Position numbers and translations under genes: made by a program
DNA from: Idiomarina aminovorans
GTDB taxonomy: Bacteria > Pseudomonadota > Gammaproteobacteria > Enterobacterales > Alteromonadaceae
Length of the DNA: 64,000 nt
Assembly (NCBI RefSeq): GCF_023155095.1
Contig: NZ_JAKNDA010000001.1
Location: forward strand, 310,001-374,000
Direction of reading: 5' to 3'
Shown: in pieces, positions 1-8,005 of the stretch
Layout: the number at the start of each line of letters is the position of its first letter
How positions within the stretch are numbered: position 1 is the first letter of the stretch
The notes under the pieces: model-generated
Told to the model about the DNA's origin: nothing
What the model saw: only the letters and a program-made list of their open reading frames with translations
The model's database searches: none

Positions 1-859
1 ATGACCCTAATTTATCAACCCAACTGCCGGCAATGACAGAAGTAATAACCCGGCTGATTGAGAACAAAGCAATACCAACGGCAATAACATCCAGTGACCA
101 CCCGCGCTGTTCAGCAAACCACAACTGGTTGATTAGAATGCCAGTCATTACAAAAGGTAAAGCTAACATGGCGGGTAAAACCCCCAGAAAACTCTTGTCT
201 CTGATAATATCCCGTTGGCGCAGCATTGCCGGCGCTGGAATTTCAGTTGCATCATCGCTTTTTTTAGATAATGAAACCTTAGGGTGGTGAGCCTGAAGTG
301 CTATTAGTAATGGCCAGAATGCGATAATAATGACGCCGGTTATCAGCCACCAGGTAGTAATGAATCCTAGCTGACTAAGCAGCAACAGAGCGAGGCCGGG
401 CAACACGATTTCACCAGCAGGAAAGCCTATTCCTGAAAAAGCAACGGCTCGGCCCCGTAGCTCATTAAAATATCGACCCATGCTGGTTACAGCCATATGC
501 CCCATCAGTCCCTGGCCAAATAAACGTAACCCAAACATAGCAATTATGAGTACTACCCAGTTTGCTGATAACGCCATGAGTGCAGCGGAAAGGGCGAGCC
601 CTAATATGACAAAATGAGCAAAGTGTTTTAACGGAATGTAATCCAGCTTTTTTCCCACGCGCATTAAAAACAGCCCGCCAACGGCAGTAGTAATGGCGTA
701 TAAGCTACCGAACTGACCGTAGCTAAGATCATGCAACTGGGTAATATCATCAACAAATAAGGAAATAAAAAAGGTCTGCCCGAAGCTTGAGGCAAAGGTC
801 GCCATAAAGCCGAACATTAAGAAAGCGGGGTACTGCTTTAATAACTGCCAGTAGTTCAT
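1..859 (-). CDS. MFS transporter, truncated by window edge
   Basis: The open frame runs from an ATG at 859 to base 1 without a stop, giving the first 286 residues; the C-terminus lies outside the window. The protein begins MNYWQLLKQYPAFLMF and is a chain of hydrophobic segments. A major-facilitator loop motif (WVDKLG) lies near the left edge, where the loop after the eighth membrane segment is expected. It should be an inner-membrane secondary transporter; the substrate cannot be told. Its ATG overlaps the stop of the upstream sirtuin gene in an ATGA arrangement (856-859), so the two are probably cotranscribed and translationally coupled. The truncation comes from the window, not from gene decay. 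Confidence 0.85.
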   Translation of the reverse strand, partial: MNYWQLLKQYPAFLMFGFMATFASSFGQTFFISLFVDDITQLHDLSYGQFGSLYAITTAVGGLFLMRVGKKLDYIPLKHFAHFVILGLALSAALMALSANWVVLIIAMFGLRLFGQGLMGHMAVTSMGRYFNELRGRAVAFSGIGFPAGEIVLPGLALLLLSQLGFITTWWLITGVIIIAFWPLLIALQAHHPKVSLSKKSDDATEIPAPAMLRQRDIIRDKSFLGVLPAMLALPFVMTGILINQLWFAEQRGWSLDVIAVGIALFSISRVITSVIAGSWVDKLGS

Positions 860-1671
860 GCTAATACGTCCATGATAGCGCAATTCAGTTTTAGAGTGGC
901 CAACTCGTCGGCACGTGTTTTCCCCAGCGTTAACAGTGCGATAGGTTTGTCATTTTGACTGGCTTGCCGTGCAAAGCGGTAGCCGGAAAAAACCATAAGA
1001 GATGTACCTATGGCAAGCAGAGCGTTACTGTCCTCTAACCGCTGTTGGGCTTTTTCGACACGAGGCCGTGGAACGTTGTCACCAAAGTAGACCACGTCGG
1101 GTTTTAAAATGCCGCCGCAGCTAAGGCAGTCGGCAATTCTGAAACGGTTAAAATCAGCTTCAAGATCGGCATCGCCGTCAGGTGCTGCGGTGGCGTCCAA
1201 AGCTACAAAGTCCGGGTTCATGGCTACACAACGCTCATGCATTTCAAGTCTGGGAGTTATTTCACGGCAACTCATACAGACCATGTCGTTAGCGTATCCG
1301 TGTAAATTAATAACATCAACTGCGCCGGCTTTTTGGTGCAGTCCATCGACATTCTGAGTAATAATAGTACCAATAAGCCCTTGTTGTTGTAATTTAGCAA
1401 TAGCGTAATGAGCAGAATTGGGTTGCGCATGATACAGAACCGGCCAACCAAACAAACTGCGGGCCCAATATCTTTTTCGTACCGCCTCGCTGCGCATGTA
1501 ATCCTGGTGTTGAACCGGAGGTGTGCGCTTCCATTCTCCGTTACTATCCCGGTAGTCGGGAATGCCGGAGTCAGTACTCAGGCCAGCGCCTGTAATTACG
1601 GTTACCGGTGCATTTTCCCGCAGGAATCTCATAAGAATTTCACGGGCTTTGCTAGCGTCAGTTATTGTCAT
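856..1671 (-). CDS. Sir2-family NAD-dependent protein deacylase
   Basis: A 271-residue sirtuin. Visible family motifs are the NAD-binding GAGLSTDSGIPDYRD (residues 28-42), TQNVDGLHQ (105-113), the catalytic histidine in LHG (His124), two zinc-binding CxxC pairs (Cys132/135 and Cys182/185) and the GTSLMVFSGYRF segment near the C-terminus. The family removes acetyl or longer acyl groups from lysines at the cost of NAD and releases nicotinamide. The insert between the cysteine pairs is long, as in SIRT4-like (class II) bacterial members, so this is not the short CobB type. The start has no clear ribosome binding site. The stop overlaps the start of the MFS gene. Confidence 0.93.
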   Translation of the reverse strand: MTITDASKAREILMRFLRENAPVTVITGAGLSTDSGIPDYRDSNGEWKRTPPVQHQDYMRSEAVRKRYWARSLFGWPVLYHAQPNSAHYAIAKLQQQGLIGTIITQNVDGLHQKAGAVDVINLHGYANDMVCMSCREITPRLEMHERCVAMNPDFVALDATAAPDGDADLEADFNRFRIADCLSCGGILKPDVVYFGDNVPRPRVEKAQQRLEDSNALLAIGTSLMVFSGYRFARQASQNDKPIALLTLGKTRADELATLKLNCAIMDVLA

Positions 1672-1830
1672 ATCAATGAAAATACAAAAGTGGGTTACAA
1701 CTATTCCCTTAAGTTACCACTGCAGCGCAAGAAGAGGAAAGCGTTAAGTAAAGAATCCGCAAATCATCTGAGTGATTCTATTACAGCATGCTAATTTTTC
1801 GGCATGAATTGTTTTAATGGAGTCAATGAT

Positions 1831-2011
1831 ATGAAAAAGTTTGTTTTAGCGATGACAATGTCGACATGAGAACTTGCGGGTTCTGAAAAAGCATGAGAGG
1901 ACCACCATGCTAATAGCGGGTCATACCGATAGCATCGGGTCTGCAGAATACAACCAGCAACTGTCCTTAAACCGCCGGGTTGAGTTACGGCTTGTTCCAA
2001 ATACTCAATAA
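1831..2011 (+). pseudogene. Remnant of an OmpA-domain envelope protein gene
   Basis: This 366-bp gap (1672-2037) has no intact gene but holds pieces of one. At 1831 there is a signal-peptide-like start (MKKFVLAMTMST) followed at once by a stop. One frame over, from about 1862 to the stop at 2009-2011, the translation reads like the C-terminal OmpA peptidoglycan-binding domain: LRVLKKHERTTMLIAGHTDS, then a YNQQLSLN segment that jumps directly into NRRVEL. In intact domains about 40 residues separate the LS and NRRVEL blocks, so both the N-terminal body and part of the domain have been deleted. Homology is judged by eye. The remnant is probably not translated into anything functional. Confidence 0.7.
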
Positions 2012-2042
2012 AAAAAGGTTAGCCCCGGCTTGAGAAGCTAAC
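2010..2042 (-). terminator. Intrinsic terminator of the PH-domain/methyltransferase operon
   Basis: Read on the minus strand, GTTAGC and GCTAAC (2037-2042 and 2018-2023) form a 6-bp stem with a 13-base loop, and a run of seven T follows. It overlaps the methyltransferase stop codon (2038-2040), where a terminator is expected. Confidence 0.55.
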
Positions 2043-2625
2043 GCTGAAACTCCAGAAGTTGATTATTTGCCGGCATAGCGTGAGTGTTTTCCAATTTAAA
2101 CCCTCGCTGGCTGGCAAGTTCAGTGATCCATTGTTTATCGCGTATGCCCATTTGGTTGTCACGAGCCTGTAAAGACTGATTAAATGCCCGGTTGCTGTCG
2201 CTGGTAAAATGCCCGTTGTCATTAAATGGCCCGTAAATGCATAAATACCTCACCGATTTCAGATTATCGCCGAGGTGATTAAATAGCGCTTCAACACCTT
2301 CTTTCGGCATAATATGGCAAGTGTTTGCTGTAAACAACGCGTCGAATTGGCCTTTAGGTACTGTTTTAAAAACATCAAACTCCAGCGGTAGCGGCTGGTT
2401 GTTTACACCTTCCTTTTTAATTCGCACTTCTATTCCCGGTAAATAAGGCTTTTGATCACTCGCCTGCCATTTTAAATGAGCAAGAGCCCCGGCAAAGTAG
2501 ACCGCATGTTGACCGGTACCACTTCCGACTTCTAAAACATGGGTAGCGTCCACAAAAACCTTGTTAAGAATACGAAGTATAGAGTCTTTATTGTTTTCAC
2601 AAGCTTGTGAGAAAGGGAGTTCCAT
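2038..2625 (-). CDS. DUF938-family SAM-dependent methyltransferase
   Basis: A 195-residue class I methyltransferase-like protein. The N-terminal FSQACENNKDSIL and the SAM-binding VLEVGSGTGQHAVYFA are typical of the DUF938 family. The later FTANTCHIMP segment fits the family's acidic/hydrophobic strand 4 region. No substrate is established for the family. It starts 3 bases after the stop of the larger PH-domain gene, so ydbS-like, ydbT-like and this gene form one operon that ends at the hairpin at 2010-2042. The full family length is present. Confidence 0.85.
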   Translation of the reverse strand: MELPFSQACENNKDSILRILNKVFVDATHVLEVGSGTGQHAVYFAGALAHLKWQASDQKPYLPGIEVRIKKEGVNNQPLPLEFDVFKTVPKGQFDALFTANTCHIMPKEGVEALFNHLGDNLKSVRYLCIYGPFNDNGHFTSDSNRAFNQSLQARDNQMGIRDKQWITELASQRGFKLENTHAMPANNQLLEFQR

Positions 2626-2628
2626 AAA

Positions 2629-4152
2629 TTACATCCAGGACCGTTTTAACGCCTCAACCTGATGCAAACTGGTATCAACCAGCTTTTCTCCGGTTGGCTT
2701 TTTAATGAAAGGGAGCGTCTGTCCGCCACAGGCCAGTACAAACTTAACCGAACAGAGCCGAAAGCGTCGCATAAACCAACTTTGATGCAGCTGAGTTTGT
2801 TGAATTTTATGAATTGGGAAACACCGATAATTGACGCCAATAAGGCCCTTTCTCAGGTAAATAAAGTCATCTTTAATTGCGTAACCCCAGCGTTTCCAGC
2901 CCAGAATTATTAATAGGGTTGCCAGAACAAACAGAGTGACAGAGGCAAGCGCCAGCTCGGTTTGTTCATAGTAGGTTAAAGCGATACTCAGAGGCACTAA
3001 CAGCCAAAATGCAATCAGTGTGTTTCTAACCGCCAGGCGTTTGCTGACCGGGTGATACTTTATTGTTTTTAGCTGGTTTTCCGGCCAGGCATCGGAAGCT
3101 AGTGTATTGGCTTGTTCCAGAGTTACCGACGGCACCATAATTTTTCCACCGGATGTTCCTGCGGATTGGCGTTCCAGACCAGCGCCCAGCTGCTCAAACT
3201 TTAAGTTAACCCTTTTTAAAGCTTTATCGAGCCAGTTTTGCTGACAAACAATCATTTGAAGTCGTGATAATTTCATAACCACTTCGTGACGGGTAAAAAG
3301 TCCATTGCGTCGAATATAGCGGTCATTACTGCGGGTTAATTTAAAATCGTAAAAGGTGATGACTGATCCCAAAACCGAAATTAAGGCCATAACCGCGATG
3401 ACGACAAAAGCGATGGACAGGAAGAATAAAAAATATTGCCAGAAGGCATACTGTGACGACTCCATAAGTGCATCAACATCAACGCCCATGTTTTCTACAC
3501 CTTCAATAAACTTTTCTGAGAGTGAATTGAAAAATGGGGCTAAAGCACCTAAAACAATCCAGATACGGTTACTGGCAAGACCATGCATAATTAAATCTTT
3601 TATAGAGCGAGAGTTCAGAAGCTGCTCATGTTCTGTTTGAGGTTCGTCGTTTTCTGTTGTCTTCACTTCCTGAGCTTTGTAAGAAAGGATTTCTCGCTTA
3701 AGCGCGTCGGCCGTATCTTTTGGCAGCGCAATAATTTTTGCTTCGAGTTTATTCGACCCCGCAGTATCTAACAGCATGCAAACATGGTGAGAAGGGCGGT
3801 AGAAAATGGGCTGTTCAAAACGAACATTTTGTATGCGTTCAAAAGGAAGGTCGATATGTTTTTTTTGAAATACGCCTGAATGAATTTGGACCCGGCCTTC
3901 AGTAAGACGATACTGATAAAAGTAAAACTTTAATAAGGCACTTATCACCACCAATACCAACAAGGCTGCCAGACCTGAAACTATCGTGACTGCATTTTCA
4001 GAAAATTGATTGTAACCAACAAAAATAGCCGGCAGTAGGTAAATGAGGTTATTACCAACGTCTTTGACAAACTGAACCGCAAAATAGATGATTGCTACCG
4101 GCGATAATTTAAGCCATTGCCCTTTATAACTAATCATTTTCGGCGATATCAC
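2629..4152 (-). CDS. PH-domain membrane protein, YdbT-like
   Basis: A 507-residue integral membrane protein with hydrophobic segments at about residues 20-70, 195-265 and 380-415. Between them are repeated bacterial PH (bPH2) modules, each recognisable by an RIQNV- or KIQQTQ-like strand after an R-x-G-x-F/L-x-x segment (for example FERIQNVRFEQP near residue 100 and HKIQQTQLHQSW near 445). This is the architecture of Bacillus YdbT. The N-terminus overlaps the end of the smaller PH gene by 23 bases, so the two products are probably made together. Cellular role unknown; YdbS/YdbT were linked to bacteriocin resistance in Bacillus, which need not apply here. Confidence 0.85.
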   Translation of the reverse strand: MISPKMISYKGQWLKLSPVAIIYFAVQFVKDVGNNLIYLLPAIFVGYNQFSENAVTIVSGLAALLVLVVISALLKFYFYQYRLTEGRVQIHSGVFQKKHIDLPFERIQNVRFEQPIFYRPSHHVCMLLDTAGSNKLEAKIIALPKDTADALKREILSYKAQEVKTTENDEPQTEHEQLLNSRSIKDLIMHGLASNRIWIVLGALAPFFNSLSEKFIEGVENMGVDVDALMESSQYAFWQYFLFFLSIAFVVIAVMALISVLGSVITFYDFKLTRSNDRYIRRNGLFTRHEVVMKLSRLQMIVCQQNWLDKALKRVNLKFEQLGAGLERQSAGTSGGKIMVPSVTLEQANTLASDAWPENQLKTIKYHPVSKRLAVRNTLIAFWLLVPLSIALTYYEQTELALASVTLFVLATLLIILGWKRWGYAIKDDFIYLRKGLIGVNYRCFPIHKIQQTQLHQSWFMRRFRLCSVKFVLACGGQTLPFIKKPTGEKLVDTSLHQVEALKRSWM

Positions 4153-4672
4153 TATGAGTTAATACGTAGGAGCGAAGTTTTCGGGCTGTTTCGTTTGGTA
4201 ATCCGGCAATGGCAAAAGTATGCATGGCACCACCTGCGCTAAAAACTTCCAGGTTAGCCAGTTCAAAATGACGATCAATGGGTCCATGTTTCAATTCAAC
4301 ATGTTGTATGCGTAATATTGGCTGGCTAATAACCGATCTAAATATAACCCCACTGCAATAGCTGAAGTCGTGTTCACGTACCGCGTAACCTTTTTGTTTA
4401 TCAGCAATAACGCCATATGCAGAGCTTAACAAACCCAAAATACCCACCGCTAACTGTATCTGAGGCAAGTAAAGCTCAATGGTTTTAGGAAGGGTAAACC
4501 AGGGTTGCCAATAAAGAATCAATAGTAAACTGACAATAATTAACCAGAATACTAAACGACACATCAAGTTCACTTTAACGTAAACATGGCTTATTGGAGT
4601 GAACTGTTGCGAATTAACCTTTGCCAGGTCATCTGGCGTTATCGATTGATTGCTAAATTTATCGGCTGACAT
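4130..4672 (-). CDS. PH-domain membrane protein, YdbS-like
   Basis: A 180-residue protein with two membrane helices (about residues 35-60 and 70-90) followed by one bPH2 domain: REHDFSYCSGVIFR, then RIQHVELKHGPIDRHFEL and a C-terminal GLPNETARKLRSYV. It is the usual short partner of YdbT-type proteins and is encoded immediately upstream with a 23-base overlap. A terminator (4748-4773) separates it from the upstream lipoprotein gene, so its promoter should lie in 4673-4747. The function is unknown. Confidence 0.85.
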   Translation of the reverse strand: MSADKFSNQSITPDDLAKVNSQQFTPISHVYVKVNLMCRLVFWLIIVSLLLILYWQPWFTLPKTIELYLPQIQLAVGILGLLSSAYGVIADKQKGYAVREHDFSYCSGVIFRSVISQPILRIQHVELKHGPIDRHFELANLEVFSAGGAMHTFAIAGLPNETARKLRSYVLTHSDIAEND

Positions 4673-4747
4673 TATTTTCTTATTTAATGACGGTTATGCT
4701 TTAAAGTTAACAGTGTTTTACTACGCGTTCTAGCTTTGCGGGAATAA

Positions 4748-4773
4748 AAAAGCGGCTTAAAAAAGCCGCTTTT
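4748..4773 (-). terminator. Terminator downstream of the BON lipoprotein gene
   Basis: An 11-bp perfect stem (AAAAGCGGCTT / AAGCCGCTTTT) with a 4-base loop. A-rich and T-rich flanks allow it to work on both strands. It sits between the BON-domain gene and the PH-domain operon, both on the minus strand. Confidence 0.85.
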
Positions 4774-4803
4774 AATCAAACAGCCGTCGTTACTGATAAA
4801 GGC

Positions 4804-5208
4804 TTAATCTTTGCGAAACTGAATATCGTTTTCGATGTCTTTAACACCCTTAACGGTTGCAGAAAGATTCTCAGCTGTATCGATATCGGCTTCATTTTCA
4901 ACAAAGCCAGATAATTGGACAATACCATTGTTCGTTTCAACATTGATGTCCATACTGCTCAGGTTGTCGTCTTCGAAGATAACGGCTTTAACTTTGGTGG
5001 TGATAACCGCGTCATCAAGATATTCACCAGCGTCTTGAGCTTTTTCTTCAGTGTAGCTTTTTGCTTCCTGAGCTTTATCTTCGGTTTCCTGTATTGCATT
5101 CTCAGCTTTAGACTCCGCTTTCTCGGTCTCTGCGTCACTGCAACCAGAAATTGTTAGCATTGAAAGCGCAATTAAACTTGCTGGCAGTACCATTTTAAAA
5201 TTTGTCAT
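4804..5208 (-). CDS. BON-domain lipoprotein
   Basis: A 134-residue secreted lipoprotein. The N-terminus is hydrophobic and ends in a lipobox (LTISGC, Cys at about 23). Next comes a charged Ala/Glu/Lys-rich stretch with coiled-coil character (about 25-65), then a C-terminal BON domain (DDAVITTKVKAVIFED through GIVQLSGFV and GVKDIENDI). BON domains bind phospholipid or help maintain the envelope, as in OsmY and DolP. A strong ribosome binding site (AGGAGG) precedes the ATG. The gene is followed by its own terminator and appears monocistronic. Confidence 0.9.
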   Translation of the reverse strand: MTNFKMVLPASLIALSMLTISGCSDAETEKAESKAENAIQETEDKAQEAKSYTEEKAQDAGEYLDDAVITTKVKAVIFEDDNLSSMDINVETNNGIVQLSGFVENEADIDTAENLSATVKGVKDIENDIQFRKD

Positions 5209-5376
5209 GAATAACCTCCTGTTAGTGAAAAATTGTTATCACAATCACTATAGCGACATCTTTAGGCTTTAGGGTGATGTTTACAGATGTTTTGCAAAAC
5301 GGGTCGCAGTTTGTACACCTGTGATAATTCAACCGGGATAAATAAAACCCCATAAAAATCCGTGTCATTACTAATT

Positions 5377-5390
5377 TTGATTAAGATCAA
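5377..5390 (+). promoter_or_regulatory. FNR-type binding site
   Basis: TTGAT-TAAG-ATCAA is an exact match to the FNR consensus TTGATNNNNATCAA. A possible -10 (TAGACT, 5413-5418) would place the site near -41.5, the position of class II activator sites, ahead of the small membrane protein at 5449. The site is seen directly; activation by FNR is inferred. Confidence 0.65.
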
Positions 5391-5448
5391 TATGGTTATT
5401 GCCAAGTTTTAATAGACTGAAATTAAGGATTCAGACAGGGGAGTAACC

Positions 5449-5589
5449 ATGAGTTTATGGCAAGAGTTTTTTAGTGATCCAGTAATATTTTTTTCTTTTA
5501 GTGGCTTAGCGATTGTTATTGGTATGTGTGTTTTTTACGCTGTTTTCTTTTATATTAAGATGGCAAAATCAGAAAGAAAACGTCAATAA
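5449..5589 (+). CDS. 46-residue single-span membrane protein
   Basis: An ATG at 5449 with GGGGAG nine to ten bases upstream opens a 46-residue frame. The protein starts MSLWQEFFSDP, has one long hydrophobic helix (about residues 12-36) and ends in a basic tail (KSERKRQ). Its layout resembles DUF3149-type small inner-membrane proteins, though I cannot confirm this without a search. An exact FNR-type site lies 59 bases upstream, suggesting induction when oxygen is low. The ABM-fold gene follows after 17 bases and may be cotranscribed. Confidence 0.65.
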   Translation: MSLWQEFFSDPVIFFSFSGLAIVIGMCVFYAVFFYIKMAKSERKRQ

Positions 5590-5606
5590 AAGCGCAACGG
5601 AGGTTT

Positions 5607-5921
5607 ATGAAGTATATTTTTCAAGTTCGTATCAAAGAAGGTCATACGGCAGAAGAATACGCTGATGCCTGGGTCAGAGCGAGTGAGATTATTCAACAAG
5701 CGCCCGGAGCCAGAGGCACAGAACTGCACCGTAAAATAGGTGATGATAAAACCTTAATCGCTATAGCGTCATGGGATAGTAAAGAACAGCGTGACGCTAT
5801 GGAAGGGCAGCATAATCCTGATGTTGCTGAGATTATTCGCAGTGCTGCCCCTTTTTGCGAAATAACGCCTTTAGGCGAATTCGACGATCCTGAATGGGTG
5901 GTACTGCCACCAAACCATTAA
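5607..5921 (+). CDS. ABM-fold (antibiotic biosynthesis monooxygenase-like) protein
   Basis: A 104-residue protein of the dimeric alpha/beta barrel type. It reads as beta strand (KYIFQVRIKEG), helix (AEEYADAWVRASEIIQQ), strand (RGTELHRKI), strand (TLIAIASWDS) and helix (KEQRDAMEG), the ABM order. Such proteins include small monooxygenases and heme-degrading enzymes, and many are uncharacterised; no cofactor ligand can be assigned. The ribosome binding site (GGAGG) is strong. The last 4 bases overlap the end of ilvE on the opposite strand. Confidence 0.7.
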   Translation: MKYIFQVRIKEGHTAEEYADAWVRASEIIQQAPGARGTELHRKIGDDKTLIAIASWDSKEQRDAMEGQHNPDVAEIIRSAAPFCEITPLGEFDDPEWVVLPPNH

Positions 5922-6913
5922 ATTTGGGTTAACCAGCCGTGTTTGTCTTCTGTTTTTCCCCACTGAATATCATTCAGGGCTTTGCGCAGTTTTAAGGTTG
6001 TCTGACCCGGGCTTCCGCTACCGACGGAAAATTCTTGTCCATTATGAATTAAGGTACCAACCGGAGCTAATACTGCAGCCGTGCCAGATAGAGCCGCTTC
6101 GGTGTTTGGTTTCGCAGCGCGCTCAAGCAATTCGTCGACACTCAGTTCGCGTTCAGAGACTGTCATACCCATATCGCGGGCAATGGTCAGTATGGAGTCT
6201 CGGGTAACACCATGGAGGAAGCTGCTATCCAGAGCTTTGGTGATAATCTCATTGCCATCAATGAGTAAAAAGTTAGCTGCGCCGGTTTCCTGAACATCTC
6301 CATTTGGGCAAAACAGAACCTGGTCAGCGTTTACAGTGGCACGAGCATGCAGAATAGGTTGTAGTGCACTGGCATAGTTGCCACCACTTTTAACCATGCC
6401 CATATGAGCAGCGCAGCGTGAGCCATCTTCTTCCAGTAATAAGCGTAAGGTTTTATCGCCACCGGAAAAGTAGTCACCAACAGGCGACAGCAGTACATAA
6501 AGCATAGAAGAACTGGTTGGCGACGCAGCCTTACCTATAGCGGCTTCAGTACCGATATGAGTAGGACGTATGTACATGGAACCAGGCGGTTCGGGCACCT
6601 CGTTAGTAACATTTTTAACGACATCCACGATCATCTGTTGCAGCAGGCTGGCATTAAAAGCGGGCAACGAAAGTAGTTTGCTGCTTTGCTGCATACGTTC
6701 AATGTTTCTGTCCATGCGAAACAAGTTTATAGAGCCGTCCTCGTGGCGAAAGGCTTTAAGCCCCTCAAAACAGGTGCTGGCGTAATGCAGAACATGAGCT
6801 CCGGGATGTAGTTGTATCGTGTCAGAAGAAACAAGTTTGGGTGTACTCCAGTTTGAATCCTCGAAAGTCGCTAACGTCATCTGCGGCATAAACACCGTAC
6901 CAAAAGCTGCCAT
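5918..6913 (-). CDS. ilvE: Branched-chain amino acid aminotransferase
   Basis: A fold-type IV PLP aminotransferase of the BCAT group. It transfers the amino group between glutamate and the 2-oxo acids of valine, leucine and isoleucine. Visible motifs are LHYASTCFEGLKAFR, RMQQSSKLLSLP, YIRPTHIGTE, the catalytic-lysine segment MVKSGGNYAS and the late GTAAVLAPVG. I chose the ATG at 6913 (331 residues) because AAGGA lies 7 bases upstream. The frame could extend to a TTG at 7039 (373 residues), but that start has no ribosome binding site. The 246 bases up to the divergent gene at 7160 should hold its promoter. Confidence 0.9.
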   Translation of the reverse strand: MAAFGTVFMPQMTLATFEDSNWSTPKLVSSDTIQLHPGAHVLHYASTCFEGLKAFRHEDGSINLFRMDRNIERMQQSSKLLSLPAFNASLLQQMIVDVVKNVTNEVPEPPGSMYIRPTHIGTEAAIGKAASPTSSSMLYVLLSPVGDYFSGGDKTLRLLLEEDGSRCAAHMGMVKSGGNYASALQPILHARATVNADQVLFCPNGDVQETGAANFLLIDGNEIITKALDSSFLHGVTRDSILTIARDMGMTVSERELSVDELLERAAKPNTEAALSGTAAVLAPVGTLIHNGQEFSVGSGSPGQTTLKLRKALNDIQWGKTEDKHGWLTQI

Positions 6914-7159
6914 AAAGTTATCCTTATCGGCTAAATAGTTGCCTTGTAATATACCATAATTTTTAATAGCCGGATGATTCAGAATACCCCAGGAAATTGA
7001 GTGGTTGTTGGTCGCGGCTATGACATTGTCGGAAAACAAGGATGTGGTGAGTACGATTGTGTGCCAAATGTATTAAAAGCGCCTTAAAAAGACCCGTCAG
7101 GGGAGGCTGAAGAATGGTAGACTGCGTGACTTACATTGCAGAACAACAAAGAGCCTATT

Positions 7160-7402
7160 ATGAGCGAAGAAAAGCAAGTGATCCAAAGCGAGAGTACTCA
7201 GCAATACAGTGCCAACGGTAAAACTGTTGAAATCGATATTTACCGAACTGAAGACAGTGGCTGGATTCTGGAAGTTGTCGATGAAAATAATAACTCAACG
7301 CTTTGGGAAGACGAATTTGAAAAAGAAGATGATGCGCTTGCCGAAGCATTAGATGCTTTAAAAGAGGAAGGTATTGATAATTTCATAGAACCCGCAGAGT
7401 AA
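7160..7402 (+). CDS. Small acidic protein, unknown function
   Basis: An 80-residue, strongly acidic protein starting MSEEKQVIQSES. The frame is open from 7136, but the ATG at 7160, preceded by AAAGAG, is the better start. It contains strands such as KTVEIDIYRTEDSGWILEVVD and a C-terminal acidic helix (EDDALAEALDALKEEG). No signal peptide or membrane segment. I do not recognise the family. The arfB ATG follows one base after its stop, so the two are probably expressed together. Confidence 0.7.
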   Translation: MSEEKQVIQSESTQQYSANGKTVEIDIYRTEDSGWILEVVDENNNSTLWEDEFEKEDDALAEALDALKEEGIDNFIEPAE

Positions 7403-7403
7403 A

Positions 7404-7814
7404 ATGATCAGAGTTTCACAACGAGTTGAGATTGCAGAGCACGAAATAGAGTGGCAGTTTATCCGTTCTAGTGGTGCGGGAGGTCAGAACGTCAATAAAG
7501 TCGCGACTGCCGCTCAACTTATTTTTGATATCCAGGCGTCTTCATTGCCGGATTTTTATCAGCAGCGTCTGCTTAATAAATCTGACCACCGCATTACCCA
7601 AAGTGGCAAAGTCATTATTAAATGCCAGGAAACACGAAGCCAGGCCCGCAATCGGGAGTTGGCGCTTGAGCAATTAATTGAATTAATTCGCAGCGTGTCA
7701 CTGGTTCCCAAAAAGCGTATTCCAACAAGGCCCGGTCGCTCTGCCAAAGAAAGGCGACTGACCAGTAAAAAACAGCAAGGGCAAAAGAAAGCGCTTAGAA
7801 AAAAAGAATTCTAA
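7404..7814 (+). CDS. arfB: Alternative ribosome-rescue factor ArfB (YaeJ)
   Basis: A 136-residue protein with the release-factor catalytic motif GGQ (residues 26-28 in SGAGGQNVNKVATA) and a long basic tail (KERRLTSKKQQGQKKALRKK) that enters the empty mRNA channel. It hydrolyses peptidyl-tRNA on ribosomes stalled without a stop codon. Length and layout match E. coli YaeJ, and the absence of a codon-recognition domain separates it from RF1 and RF2. Its 3' end overlaps the convergent gene at 7811 by 4 bases. Confidence 0.95.
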   Translation: MIRVSQRVEIAEHEIEWQFIRSSGAGGQNVNKVATAAQLIFDIQASSLPDFYQQRLLNKSDHRITQSGKVIIKCQETRSQARNRELALEQLIELIRSVSLVPKKRIPTRPGRSAKERRLTSKKQQGQKKALRKKEF

Positions 7815-8005
7815 TTGCCAAATTTTTGTAGCGAACCTGCGCAATTAATTCGGGCGCATTCAAGTATCAGCTGCTTCAGTTCGTGCTGGCTGCAGTGATT
7901 ACAGCAACGAATGTCACTCGCGACTAACTTTTGTTCGAGCAATAACTTTTTGAGCTGTTCTTTCGTCATTGACAATTGTAAACGTTCAGGTTTGCTCCTG
8001 CGCAT
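7811..8005 (-). CDS. Cys-rich 64-residue protein, unknown function
   Basis: I start this frame at the ATG at 8005, which has a strong GGAGGAG 8 bases upstream; an in-frame start at 8071 lacks one. The product (MRRSKPERLQLSMTKEQL...) is a basic helical protein with five cysteines, three of them clustered in RCCNHC and two further on, a possible metal-binding arrangement. It overlaps the end of the upstream Cys-rich gene by 20 bases, so translation is probably coupled. I do not recognise the family. Confidence 0.6.
   Translation of the reverse strand: MRRSKPERLQLSMTKEQLKKLLLEQKLVASDIRCCNHCSQHELKQLILECARINCAGSLQKFGN

Noticed and set aside
1-859. The left MFS gene as a pseudogene
   Set aside because: It is cut only by the window edge; the frame is open throughout.
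1408-1794. A 128-codon plus-strand frame over the sirtuin start
   Set aside because: Mostly antisense to the sirtuin; no recognisable protein features.
1791-2000. A 69-codon minus-strand frame in the sirtuin-methyltransferase gap
   Set aside because: It is antisense to the OmpA remnant, which explains the sequence better.
6914-7039. N-terminal extension of ilvE from a TTG at 7039
   Set aside because: No ribosome binding site, whereas the internal ATG at 6913 has AAGGA at ideal spacing and fits the family start.
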